Assembly (NCBI RefSeq): GCF_014287815.1
Contig: NZ_JACOOQ010000018.1
Coordinates: 1 to 64,000 of the forward strand
From: Clostridium lentum
GTDB taxonomy: Bacteria; Bacillota; Clostridia; Clostridiales; Clostridiaceae
Direction of reading: 5' to 3'
Length of the DNA stretch: 64,000 bases
A program made the position numbers and the translations under genes. The notes beneath the pieces were generated by a model. It saw nothing but the letters and a program-made list of their open reading frames with translations, was not told the origin of the DNA and searched no databases. This document shows, piece after piece, positions 54,006-63,184 of this stretch. Numbering within the stretch: the first letter of the stretch is position 1; each line of letters begins with the position of its first letter.

Positions 54006-56435
54006 CTATTCCGCCAATATTAAATCAATATTATCGCCTATATTCTTAACAACTTCATCTAATGTCGCATTTCCATTTGCATATTTATCAAAGGCTTTTG
54101 CCACTTCCTCTAAAACAATAGTATTAACTGTAACTGGCGACTTTAAACTTTCTATTTCAGCTTTAAAGTTGTTAAAATATTCTTTCGTTGGCCAATACAC
54201 TTTTAATTCCACTGTTGTTCCATTTTCATTTGAAAATCCCCATGTACCAATAGATTGATCTTCACTATAACCTTCTCCATTTTCTCCAACAAATTCATCT
54301 GCATATGGATATTCTGAAATTTTATCAAAAGCTGCTTTATTAATAGGTAAACCATCATAAGATTCTTTACTTTGACTTTCTTCACTTAATAAATAAGCAA
54401 TAAACTTCTTAGCTATTTCCTTATTATCACTTTTAGCATTAATACCCATTAAGTTTTTTGGAACAAATACTCCTGATGTTTGTCCATTAATTAAAGCATA
54501 AGATATATCTTGATTCCCTTTACTTAAAGAATACATATACTCTATAAAATCTCTTCCACTAATAACCCCTACTGCAAGCTTTTTAGACGATTCATTCATA
54601 ATACTCATCGGATTTAAATAATTATCTAAATAATAAATCCCTATATCTTCACCATATTCATCTATATAAGACTGCATACTTTCCTTATATTCTTCATATT
54701 GAGCTTCATCATAAGTAGCTAAATATGCATCATATATATTTTTTGTTTCCTCTAAAAATTCTTTTATATTATCTTCATTTATTGTATTATCCTCATTTAA
54801 CCAAGTACTACCATTAGCATAGTAAAGCATACTGACTAACATTGATGGAGTATACATTTCAACATATTTATCATCATTGGCTTTACCAGAGTTTTCTGCT
54901 GATTTAACTAATGCTGCACTTAATGTCTGTAAATCAGTAACTGAACTTACATATTCAGTTTTTCCTACCACTACTGGAATTGTAATCTTTGTTGGAATTG
55001 AATATACTTTTCCATTTTTATCTGTATATGCATCTATTATATTTTCAAATAATAAGTCATTCTTTGTATAATCTGCTATAACATCACTTATATCTTCTAA
55101 TAATCCTTGTTCAAAATATGCTTCTGACATACCATCAAGTAATATTATATCTGGACCCTTACCTGCCATTATCTCAGTATTTAAAGTTCTTAAAGCATCT
55201 GATTCTGTAACAGCATCCTCACCTGAAGTACCAATTTCAAGCTTAATATATATATCTGGATTAGCTTTTTGATATAGCACTATATTTTGTCTTATCTGAT
55301 AATTTTCATATAATGAATAAACTGTTATTTGATTCTCTGGAACCTTTGGTGTATCAGCTGAATAAGTAAACCTTATGATACTTGTACCAACTTCATAGCT
55401 GTTATAATCTTGTCCACAAGCCAAGAAAGTATTATCTTTGCCTACTACAAACGTACTAATATACATATTGTCATCACCTATGGAGCTTAATGACCCTTCT
55501 ATGATTTGCTCTACTTCCTTTTCACCTAATTTATACTTATAAAGCCCTGTGGTACTAGTATAATATATAGTTTTATCATCATCAGAAAATATATTTGAAA
55601 TACCATAGAAATTTGAGTTATTTTCATATAATACTTCACTTTCTAAAGGTTTAATATTTCCTAGTTCTTTACCACTTTCTAAACTATATTCCTTTACAGA
55701 ATTACCTCCAACAATAACTAAAGAATCTCCTACAGTAGTAAAATCACTAATATATGAATCATCTAAAACAAATTCATTTTTTATCTCACCACTAGCTGGA
55801 TCTAATTGATATATCATTCCATTATCATTGGAGAATACAATGTCTCCATTCTTAGCAAACTTAAATGTATAATAATATCTACTATAAGACATATCCTCAT
55901 CTTCTGCTGTATTTTGAGAAATTTCATCTAAAGAAATATCATGTATACTCCCTTCATCATCTATAAATGCATATTTGTATTCTGGTTCAAAATACTTATC
56001 ATCTGTAGCATCTTCTGCATTGTCATCCACTGATTCCTCTTTTAAATTTTCATCTTCTTCAGATTTCATATAATCATAAAAATAATATGAAATAAAAATG
56101 TTTCCATCTTTTGATAAAATAGCATTATTTACTGATAGCATGCTATTTTCCGAATCACCCTGTGGTAAATTTATCTCTTTTCTATTCCAGTTTTGACATT
56201 CATCGTCTGATATATAAAGTTCAATTTCTTTTTCCCCATACGCTAACATTCCTATAGTACCATCTGAAAGAACTCTTAAGTCTCTTACATCATAAATTCC
56301 TTCTGGTGCATCATAGAATTCTTCTATGTATCTTCCCATTTCTGCTGCTGATCCTACTTTAGTACATCCAAACATGCTTAAGGCAAATACACTGCTTAAA
56401 GCTACTAAACCATATTTATTATTTACTTTTCCCAT
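54006..56435 (-). CDS. Large solute-binding lipoprotein with N-terminal propeller-like domain
   Basis: 809 aa, first gene of the operon. Signal peptide with lipobox (LSMFGC, Cys24). Residues about 45-370 consist of repeated beta-strand units with blade-like motifs (RVLSDGTIGMLAYGEKEIEL, ILSKDGNIFIS, FAKNGDIVFSNDNGMIYQLD, SDDDKTIYYTSTTGLYKYKL), consistent with a beta-propeller. Residues about 375-809 form a family 1 substrate-binding protein (QITVYSLYENYQIRQNIVLY at its start). It is roughly twice the size of ordinary sugar-binding lipoproteins. The substrate is unknown. The domain reading is by pattern only. Confidence 0.8.
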   Translation of the reverse strand: MGKVNNKYGLVALSSVFALSMFGCTKVGSAAEMGRYIEEFYDAPEGIYDVRDLRVLSDGTIGMLAYGEKEIELYISDDECQNWNRKEINLPQGDSENSMLSVNNAILSKDGNIFISYYFYDYMKSEEDENLKEESVDDNAEDATDDKYFEPEYKYAFIDDEGSIHDISLDEISQNTAEDEDMSYSRYYYTFKFAKNGDIVFSNDNGMIYQLDPASGEIKNEFVLDDSYISDFTTVGDSLVIVGGNSVKEYSLESGKELGNIKPLESEVLYENNSNFYGISNIFSDDDKTIYYTSTTGLYKYKLGEKEVEQIIEGSLSSIGDDNMYISTFVVGKDNTFLACGQDYNSYEVGTSIIRFTYSADTPKVPENQITVYSLYENYQIRQNIVLYQKANPDIYIKLEIGTSGEDAVTESDALRTLNTEIMAGKGPDIILLDGMSEAYFEQGLLEDISDVIADYTKNDLLFENIIDAYTDKNGKVYSIPTKITIPVVVGKTEYVSSVTDLQTLSAALVKSAENSGKANDDKYVEMYTPSMLVSMLYYANGSTWLNEDNTINEDNIKEFLEETKNIYDAYLATYDEAQYEEYKESMQSYIDEYGEDIGIYYLDNYLNPMSIMNESSKKLAVGVISGRDFIEYMYSLSKGNQDISYALINGQTSGVFVPKNLMGINAKSDNKEIAKKFIAYLLSEESQSKESYDGLPINKAAFDKISEYPYADEFVGENGEGYSEDQSIGTWGFSNENGTTVELKVYWPTKEYFNNFKAEIESLKSPVTVNTIVLEEVAKAFDKYANGNATLDEVVKNIGDNIDLILAE

Positions 56436-56590
56436 AAACTACCTCCAAATGTTAATAATACTCTGATTTTATCATAATATTTTATAAAAATATACATTAA
56501 TGTATTTTTTTTGATTTTATTCATATTTTTATAATATTAGTTTGAATATTGATTATTTATATATCATTATAGCTTTGTTACAATTTAATA

Positions 56591-56629
56591 AAAAAACTTC
56601 CAGTAGCTAAAACTACTGGAAGTTTTTTT
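56591..56629. terminator. Strong terminator
   Basis: A 15-bp stem, AAAAACTTCCAGTAG with CTACTGGAAGTTTTT, and a 6-nt loop, flanked by A and T runs. It ends the methyltransferase gene and separates it from the hybrid transporter operon. Confidence 0.92.
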
Positions 56630-57791
56630 ATATTATTTTATCTTCTTTTAATAATTTATATAACGTAGGACTCACATTAAATTCATTAATTAATGATTTT
56701 ACTTCCTTTAAAGATTTCTCTTGTTTTTCTTGTGATATATTGGCTTTTGATGCTCTTATTAAAATATTTTTAGGAGAATGTGCAATATTAATAAACTCTA
56801 ATAATTGAGTTTTATACCCAGCACATTCCAAAAGATTTGCTCTTACACTATCAGTCATTAATGCAGCAATTCTTTCTTTTACTATGCCGTACTTAGTTAA
56901 TATTGAAAAATTATCACTTTTCATTTGAGCATTAAATTCATGCTGACAACAAGGAACTGAGAAAATCATTTTTGCATTCCACTTTATTGCATTATATAAA
57001 GCATAATCTGTGGCTGTATCACAAGCATGAAGTGTAATAACAATATCTACATTATTATTATACTTATATCCATTAATATCACCTAGTTCAAAACTTAAAT
57101 TTTTATATCCATAATTTTTAGCAATATCGTTACATTTTTTTATTACATCTTCTTTTAAGTCTAAACCAATCATTTTTACATCAATTTTCTTAATTTCTAC
57201 GAAATAGTAATATAAAACAAATGTTAAATATGATTTTCCACAACCAAAATCTAATATTGTAAGTTCCTTATAATCATTCTTCTTTATCTCATCGTCAATT
57301 ATCTCTATAAATCTATTTATTTGCTTATACTTGTCGTATTTAGAATTTATCACTTTTCCTTCTTTAGTAAATACACCTAAGTCTATTAACGGTTCTATTA
57401 TCATTCCTTCTTTAAGTATATAATTCTTTTCTTTATTATGTCCCTTTTTAGCAAATTTTTCGTTATTTCCATCTTTCTTGCTACAATGTACCTTTCCTTT
57501 TTTAGAAATCTTCACATCATATGTAGTTACATTTGACCAAGCTGTGAATTGTTTGTAATTTCCTGATGTATATTCTAATACCACAGATTTAATTTCCTCC
57601 AATGATATATTTTTGTGAAATACCTGTTTATCTGTAAACTTTTCTATTTGATAATATTTTTTAGTTTTAATTTCCTTTAAAAGAATATTTATCTTATTAT
57701 ATTTTACATCTTTATTAACCTTGTTACTTATAACTAATTTTATTATTTCTTCACTAAATATATCATTAATTGTTCTTTTTAACTCTTCCAT
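56628..57791 (-). CDS. Class I SAM-dependent methyltransferase (Methyltransf_32-like)
   Basis: 387 aa. The SAM-binding region is ILDFGCGKSYLTFVLYYYF (motif I, about 180-198), with MIGLDLKED (motif II) and DIVITLHACDTATDYAL (motif IV), then FSVPCCQHEFN. This arrangement is typical of the Methyltransf_32 group, whose better-known members act on RNA. The N-terminal 170 residues form an additional domain (YTSGNYKQFTAWSNVTTYDV). The substrate is unknown. Monocistronic. Confidence 0.8.
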   Translation of the reverse strand: MEELKRTINDIFSEEIIKLVISNKVNKDVKYNKINILLKEIKTKKYYQIEKFTDKQVFHKNISLEEIKSVVLEYTSGNYKQFTAWSNVTTYDVKISKKGKVHCSKKDGNNEKFAKKGHNKEKNYILKEGMIIEPLIDLGVFTKEGKVINSKYDKYKQINRFIEIIDDEIKKNDYKELTILDFGCGKSYLTFVLYYYFVEIKKIDVKMIGLDLKEDVIKKCNDIAKNYGYKNLSFELGDINGYKYNNNVDIVITLHACDTATDYALYNAIKWNAKMIFSVPCCQHEFNAQMKSDNFSILTKYGIVKERIAALMTDSVRANLLECAGYKTQLLEFINIAHSPKNILIRASKANISQEKQEKSLKEVKSLINEFNVSPTLYKLLKEDKII

Positions 57792-57978
57792 AAATTTTAA
57801 TTCACCTTTTTCTTTTTATAATTATGTTAAAAAAGTTATTGCTAATCACAACAACTATATTACTGCTAATACCAAAAACTTTATATTGTCTTCATTATCA
57901 TTTGTTAATTTAAAATTTTGTTCATATTATTACTTTCGTAACTTATTCCATAAATGTTTATAAAATATATGCAAATTA

Positions 57979-58028
57979 TGTAAAAGAAAAATACTTTAAT
58001 TAATATAATTAGAGTTTTTTCTTTTACA
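57979..58028. terminator. Terminator downstream of the glycosyltransferase pair
   Basis: TGTAAAAGAAAAA and its near-complement ending TTTTTTCTTTTACA form a long A/T-rich stem with an imperfect inner part, 25 nt after the second glycosyltransferase stop. The rest of 57792-58052 shows nothing recognisable. Confidence 0.6.
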
Positions 58029-58052
58029 CTTAATCATAAACTAATTAAATTA

Positions 58053-59105
58053 TTATTTTAATTCTTTAATAATTGCATTTTCTATATTTGAAACAACTTT
58101 ATTTTCATCAAATTTTTCTACTGATGATATACACACTTCTTGTGAAGGCAATTCTATTTTGTTGTTTATTATATTATTTATTATTTCTGCAACCTTAAAA
58201 TAATTATTTTTATCAACAAGCCACCCATTAACTCCATCTTGAACTATATCTTTAGGTCCCCCAGATTTAGTTGATATAACTGGTATACCTCTTGATAAAG
58301 CTTCTGCTAGAACCATAGAAAATCCCTCTGTATTTGAAGTTGAAATACATATACTAGCTTCATCTATATCTTTCCACGGTTCTTCTTTCCACCCACTCCA
58401 ACTTATATTTTCATTTATTCTTAATATTTTAGCAACATTTTCTAATACCTTTCTTTTACTACCATCACCAATTATATTAGCTTTCCATTTTCCTCTTATC
58501 TTATTTAAAGCATGCATAAGCATAAATAAATTTTTTTCTTCTTCAAGCCTTCCAACACTTAAAATTTTAAAAATACCATCCTGCGGTCTTTTTATAATGT
58601 TTTCATTATTTATACTAATTGGATTATTAACTAAATATATATTTTTTTCCTTATCATAGCTTCTTATTCCATCACCAACTGCCGAACTTATCGCCAAATG
58701 CGCCTTAGCATAGCTTATTAAAAATGGATCTTTATAAATATTTATATCTCCATGGATCCAAGATAAAATTGGTATGACTTTATCTGTTTTTTCCCAATTA
58801 ATACCTAAACTACATATATAGCTTTGAAATGGTATATGAGCTGCAATACATATATCTGGTAATCCTATTTTCTCCATAAGTTGTTTATAGCTTTCTCCTA
58901 AATATTCATACGAATCATTTTTCATTTCATTTCCATAATAATAAACTTCACCTAAGGAATCTATCCATTTTAAGTAAGGAGGAACATATGCTATAATCAC
59001 CCTTACCCTATGACCTTTTTTCTTAAGATTTTCATATACTTTTGTAGTAACAGTTTCTACTCCACCTCGTCCTCCAACATAGTATAATGCTATATCTATT
59101 AACAT
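58053..59105 (-). CDS. GT4-family glycosyltransferase
   Basis: A 350-residue GT-B enzyme. The N-terminal glycine loop is YYVGGRGGVETVTTKVYENL. The donor-binding domain has ILSVGRLEEEKNLFMLMHAL and the EX7E motif EGFSMVLAEALSRG. It begins with the same MLIDI start as the upstream gene and is clearly paralogous to it (19 nt apart), indicating tandem duplication. The acceptor is unknown; a cell-surface polysaccharide or protein is likely. Confidence 0.9.
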   Translation of the reverse strand: MLIDIALYYVGGRGGVETVTTKVYENLKKKGHRVRVIIAYVPPYLKWIDSLGEVYYYGNEMKNDSYEYLGESYKQLMEKIGLPDICIAAHIPFQSYICSLGINWEKTDKVIPILSWIHGDINIYKDPFLISYAKAHLAISSAVGDGIRSYDKEKNIYLVNNPISINNENIIKRPQDGIFKILSVGRLEEEKNLFMLMHALNKIRGKWKANIIGDGSKRKVLENVAKILRINENISWSGWKEEPWKDIDEASICISTSNTEGFSMVLAEALSRGIPVISTKSGGPKDIVQDGVNGWLVDKNNYFKVAEIINNIINNKIELPSQEVCISSVEKFDENKVVSNIENAIIKELK

Positions 59106-59124
59106 CTTTTTTCACCTAACTTCT

Positions 59125-60210
59125 TTATCTTACACGTGTAAAACCATAAAATTTATAATAAGTTTTTATTATCACTTCTTCAATTTTATTTATAACTACT
59201 TGTTCATCAAACTTCTGTATTGAATCAATACAAACTTCTGCCTTTGGCAAAATATATTTACCATCTTGAATTTTAGATAATATTTCTGCTAATCTAATAT
59301 AATCACCTACTTGGTATAACCATCCATTAACGCCTTCAACCACCATATCTTCGGGACCACCACATTTAGTAGTAACCACTGGAATCCCTCTAGCTAATGA
59401 TTCAGCTGTAGTCATTGAAAAACCTTCATATAATGATGAAATTACTGTAACAGATGCTTCCTTAACAGTATCCCAAGGATTTTCATGCCATCCAGTCCAC
59501 TGAATATTTTCATTGATATTCTTTTCTTCTGCCAAAGTTCTTAAAGTAGAATAATGTCCCCCATCACCAACTACTATAAGCCTCCATGGCTTTTTTAAAA
59601 TTGCTAAAGCATTAATTAAAGTCTCAATATCCTTTTCTGGACTCAACCTTCCTAATGATAATATGGTCAGTATTTCTTTAGGTCTATTTATAACATCTAA
59701 ATTCTTAATCTGTACTGGATTTCCCACAACATATATATTTTCTCTATCTAAAGCTAATGCTAAATCATCACCTAACTTATTACATAATGCCATATGTGAA
59801 TTACTAAAGCTTAAAAGTTCTCGACCTCCATAGGCACTTACAGGTCCATGCAACCAAGAAATTTGCGGAATTACATTATAATTTTTCCCATTTAAGGCAA
59901 CATTACAAATATAACTCAAACTGGTGGATTGAGTTGCAATAACTATATCTGGCCTTCCCTTTTCTTCAATAGCCTGTCTATATTTCATTGCATATTGATG
60001 TAATCCTGAATTTATCATAGAAAAAGGAATATCTTCACCATAATAATATATTTCGTCAAAATTTCTTTCCCACTCAATATATTCCGGCCTATATGCTTGA
60101 AATACTCTAACTCTATGCCCTTTCTTAACTAATCCATTATATACTTTTGATATAACATTTTCTAATCCGCCTCTGCCTACGGCATAAACAAGAACTATAT
60201 CAATTAGCAT
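59125..60210 (-). CDS. GT4-family glycosyltransferase (paralog of the next gene)
   Basis: A 361-residue GT-B enzyme. The start at 60210 (MLIDIVLVYAVGRGG) follows AAGGAGAG and matches the start of its paralog; 26 further open codons upstream have no RBS. Donor-site motifs ILSLGRLSPEKDIETLINAL and EGFSMTTAESLARGIPVVTT are intact. The two enzymes probably add sugars in successive steps of one pathway, but no polysaccharide-export genes are adjacent. Confidence 0.9.
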   Translation of the reverse strand: MLIDIVLVYAVGRGGLENVISKVYNGLVKKGHRVRVFQAYRPEYIEWERNFDEIYYYGEDIPFSMINSGLHQYAMKYRQAIEEKGRPDIVIATQSTSLSYICNVALNGKNYNVIPQISWLHGPVSAYGGRELLSFSNSHMALCNKLGDDLALALDRENIYVVGNPVQIKNLDVINRPKEILTILSLGRLSPEKDIETLINALAILKKPWRLIVVGDGGHYSTLRTLAEEKNINENIQWTGWHENPWDTVKEASVTVISSLYEGFSMTTAESLARGIPVVTTKCGGPEDMVVEGVNGWLYQVGDYIRLAEILSKIQDGKYILPKAEVCIDSIQKFDEQVVINKIEEVIIKTYYKFYGFTRVR

Positions 60211-60456
60211 ATATGCTCTCTCCTTATTAATTTTATAATTATTATCTGACAATTTAATATATGATTTGCAACTAAATTTTGTCCTCAATTTTACATACTT
60301 TATGTCATTTTATTTTTTTATATTATTTTTTCACTTATTATTTTAAAATATCTACTTTATACTTATATAAATATAAATTTTTCATATTCATTTCCATTTT
60401 TATACAATTTATGTTATGATAATTATATTACTTTTCATAAATGAAAGGAGTATTAT

Positions 60457-62499
60457 ATGAGTTGTTGGACCGTACTAGAAATTAATCCTACAAAAGATTT
60501 AAGGGAAATAAAAAAAGCATATTCAAGATTAATAAAATGCTATAACCTTGAAAAAGATACTAATGAATATACAATACTGACAAATGCTTATGTAAAAGCA
60601 ATGTCACTGGTAAATACTTCAGTAAAAGATATGTCTAAATGCTTATCTAACAATTCAATTGATTATACTTATGAAAATATCAAAAGCTATTGTGATGACT
60701 CATTAGATAATAAAAATTACATATCTGATTTTAATTATAATCTTAACTATATATACACCAATCCAGTCTTAAGATTCAATATTGATAGCTGGATAGAATT
60801 ATTAAAATCTTATATGTTTATCAATAAAGAAATACTAAATGTTTTAGAAAATGATTTAATAAATTATATTTTTATTCATAGATATATACCTCATGAAATA
60901 TTTTTGCTTTTTGATAAATATTTAAAATTTAATGAAAGAGAAGCTGAGCTATATAAAAAATATCCTAAAAATACCATCGATTATCTACTACAAGAAATAA
61001 ATCATCCTCTTAATTTAAGCTATAACTATCTTTCAACCATCAGCAAAGATAAAATAGAAGAATATCTTGAACTCCGAGAAAAAGCATTTATTTATATTAG
61101 TGATAAGAATGTTATTGAATATCTTAGTAAAGCCTATACTATCTACTCTTATGATTTGGATTTATTAAGACTTCTTGGTGCCTATTACCTTAATAAAAAT
61201 GACACCATAAGCGCCTTAAGATATTTTAGAGAGGCTTTAGAAATAAATAGCTCTGATATGTACTGCTTAGCGAGTTTTGGGCATCTTTTAGTAAAAACAA
61301 AACAATATACTAAAGCAATTCTTTGCCTTGAAAAATACACTTCAAAATTAAAAAATAATCTTGATATTGATGCATTAACTGATTTAGCTTTAAGCTATTA
61401 TTATTCTTATGAATATATTAAAGCTTTAGATTTATTCCAATTATTAAATAAGTTAACCCCCCTAAATGCATCTATTAAAAAATATATTAATGCTATCAAA
61501 GAAAAAATAAAAAATCCACCTAATGATAAAATCACTTCAGCACCAATGTATAAAAGATTTATTACTACAAAAGAAACTCTACTTATTAATAAATTAAATG
61601 AAATTTATACTAACTTCCAACTAAGAATAGATATTAATAACTGGAAAGACTTATTAAGTTATCAGATATTCTCTTTAGAAAACCTTTCTTTTTATATTGA
61701 ACAAATAATCATTGAATATCTAACAACTCATAAGTTCATTCCTAACGAAGTATTTATCTTATTCTCTAATCACTTTAAATGGCTAGATAGAAAAAAAGAG
61801 CTTTTTCACTTATATACTAACCTAAATATAGACATTCTTTTCAAAAACTTATATGAACTACATCCATTATCATATAGCCATTTAAAAAATATTAATGCTG
61901 AAAATTTAGATAAGTACCTTAAATTAAGAAGTCTTGCATTCTACTCGTTAGATAATAATATAAATGAAACTCTTAATTATTTATCTGAAGCATATAAAAT
62001 TTATGATAATGATTATGAGCTTTTTAGAATATATGGTGATTATTTTTTATCCTTAAAAAAATATGATAAAGCAGCAAAATACTTTACTAAGTCTCTTTCC
62101 TTAAATGATTTAAATTATTACTGTATGTATAGACTTGGTCTTATTTTTTCTCAAAGGCATGAATATGATAAAGCTCTTATCTATCTAGAAAAGCTTTCTT
62201 TAATAAAAAAGGATGTGTATTTTATTCACTCAGAAAAATTCTTAATGGAAATTGCTTTATGCTATTACTATACTAATAATCTACTTCTTGCCAAGAAGTA
62301 TTTTAAAAAACTAAGTCTTATTAATAATAGCCTTCATTTTATAGATATTTATTTAAAAAATATAAACTATAGATTAAACGGAGTTAATAAAAAAGAAATT
62401 CATATCTCTGTTATTTCTAATCCTAATTATAATGATGAGAATATCATCTTAAAATTATTTAAAAACTCCAAGCGAAAAATCTCTCTATTATTTACTTAA
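60457..62499 (+). CDS. J-like domain protein with internally duplicated TPR module
   Basis: 680 aa, AAAGGAG RBS. The first 50 residues resemble a DnaJ J-domain (CWTVLEINPTKDLREIKKAY), but the HPD tripeptide is missing (KCYNLEKD at that site). So stimulation of Hsp70 ATPase is unlikely. Two homologous modules follow (about 103-345 and 385-640). Each has an EIYTN/YIYTN-like start, an IPHE(I)F or IPNEVF block, a Tyr/Leu-rich segment and TPR units (ALRYFREALEINSSDMYCLA; AAKYFTKSLSLNDLNYYCMY). No signal peptide or membrane segment. Probably a protein-protein scaffold. Confidence 0.78.
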   Translation: MSCWTVLEINPTKDLREIKKAYSRLIKCYNLEKDTNEYTILTNAYVKAMSLVNTSVKDMSKCLSNNSIDYTYENIKSYCDDSLDNKNYISDFNYNLNYIYTNPVLRFNIDSWIELLKSYMFINKEILNVLENDLINYIFIHRYIPHEIFLLFDKYLKFNEREAELYKKYPKNTIDYLLQEINHPLNLSYNYLSTISKDKIEEYLELREKAFIYISDKNVIEYLSKAYTIYSYDLDLLRLLGAYYLNKNDTISALRYFREALEINSSDMYCLASFGHLLVKTKQYTKAILCLEKYTSKLKNNLDIDALTDLALSYYYSYEYIKALDLFQLLNKLTPLNASIKKYINAIKEKIKNPPNDKITSAPMYKRFITTKETLLINKLNEIYTNFQLRIDINNWKDLLSYQIFSLENLSFYIEQIIIEYLTTHKFIPNEVFILFSNHFKWLDRKKELFHLYTNLNIDILFKNLYELHPLSYSHLKNINAENLDKYLKLRSLAFYSLDNNINETLNYLSEAYKIYDNDYELFRIYGDYFLSLKKYDKAAKYFTKSLSLNDLNYYCMYRLGLIFSQRHEYDKALIYLEKLSLIKKDVYFIHSEKFLMEIALCYYYTNNLLLAKKYFKKLSLINNSLHFIDIYLKNINYRLNGVNKKEIHISVISNPNYNDENIILKLFKNSKRKISLLFT

Positions 62500-62500
62500 T

Positions 62501-62535
62501 AAAAATAAGATATAGCATTACTATATCTTATTTTT
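62501..62535. terminator. Bidirectional terminator overlapping a stop codon
   Basis: A perfect 15-bp stem, AAAAATAAGATATAG with CTATATCTTATTTTT, and a 5-nt loop. Its right arm includes the TAG of the minus-strand gene at 62521-62523. Confidence 0.88.
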
Positions 62536-63048
62536 ATCCTCTTCAATTTTGCAATGCTCACAACATATTGCTTTTTCACATTCTAAAGTATTTCCACTAA
62601 GGATTACCTTACTTCTTGCTAAAGTCCTGCAAGTGTTTTTCATATGGTAGTTTTTACCATTAGGTGTCCAATAGACTATAATTTCTTTTTCTTCTGGAAA
62701 TTCAATACTTTCATTGCTTTCAACTATCTCTTCTACCTTTTCATCAGCTTCTATTTTTGCTAATGGTGCTTCATTTATTACTTGTTCAGTTTTAATATTA
62801 TTTTCATCTTTTTTAATATGAATTTGCTCTTTTTCATTAACCATTTTCTTTTTATTTTCATCTTTGAAAATTCCTAATGGCAAATTAGTCACTATAGTTA
62901 TAACTGTATCTCTATGAAAAATATCTTTATTATATAAAAATAAAATTAATATTAAACCTACTATTAACGAAAGCATCATAATCATTTTCCAAGTACCTTT
63001 CCTCTCCTTATATTTGCTATTAACTCTTAACATAATAAATATTGCCAT
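62521..63048 (-). CDS. Membrane-anchored protein with C-terminal Cys-rich domain
   Basis: Up to 175 aa. A basic N-terminus and one membrane helix (about 22-42) are followed by a low-complexity Lys/Glu-rich linker (about 60-120). The compact C-terminal domain is VYWTPNGKNYHMKNTCRTLA, then CEKAICCEHCK. It resembles the small Cys/His domain often found at the end of bacterial secreted nucleases and Ada-like proteins. The start is uncertain: the first ATG lacks an RBS, while an ATG at 62985 has AGGAAAGG about 10 nt upstream. The function is unknown. Confidence 0.68.
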   Translation of the reverse strand: MAIFIMLRVNSKYKERKGTWKMIMMLSLIVGLILILFLYNKDIFHRDTVITIVTNLPLGIFKDENKKKMVNEKEQIHIKKDENNIKTEQVINEAPLAKIEADEKVEEIVESNESIEFPEEKEIIVYWTPNGKNYHMKNTCRTLARSKVILSGNTLECEKAICCEHCKIEEDKNKI

Positions 63049-63136
63049 TATTCATTATATTGCATTTATTAAAAATTTAAATAGGTTTATAAAAAAAACT
63101 TATGTAATTAAACCCATCTCTTATTTTAATAGCTTC

Positions 63137-63172
63137 TAAAAAAAGATTAAAGGAACTCCCTTAGAGTTCCTT
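63137..63172 (-). terminator. Terminator of the ABC exporter gene
   Basis: AAGGAACTC pairs with GAGTTCCTT around a 5-nt loop. On the minus strand it is followed by TTAATCTTTTTTT, 13 nt after the exporter stop codon. Confidence 0.8.
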
Positions 63173-63184
63173 ATCATCAATATC

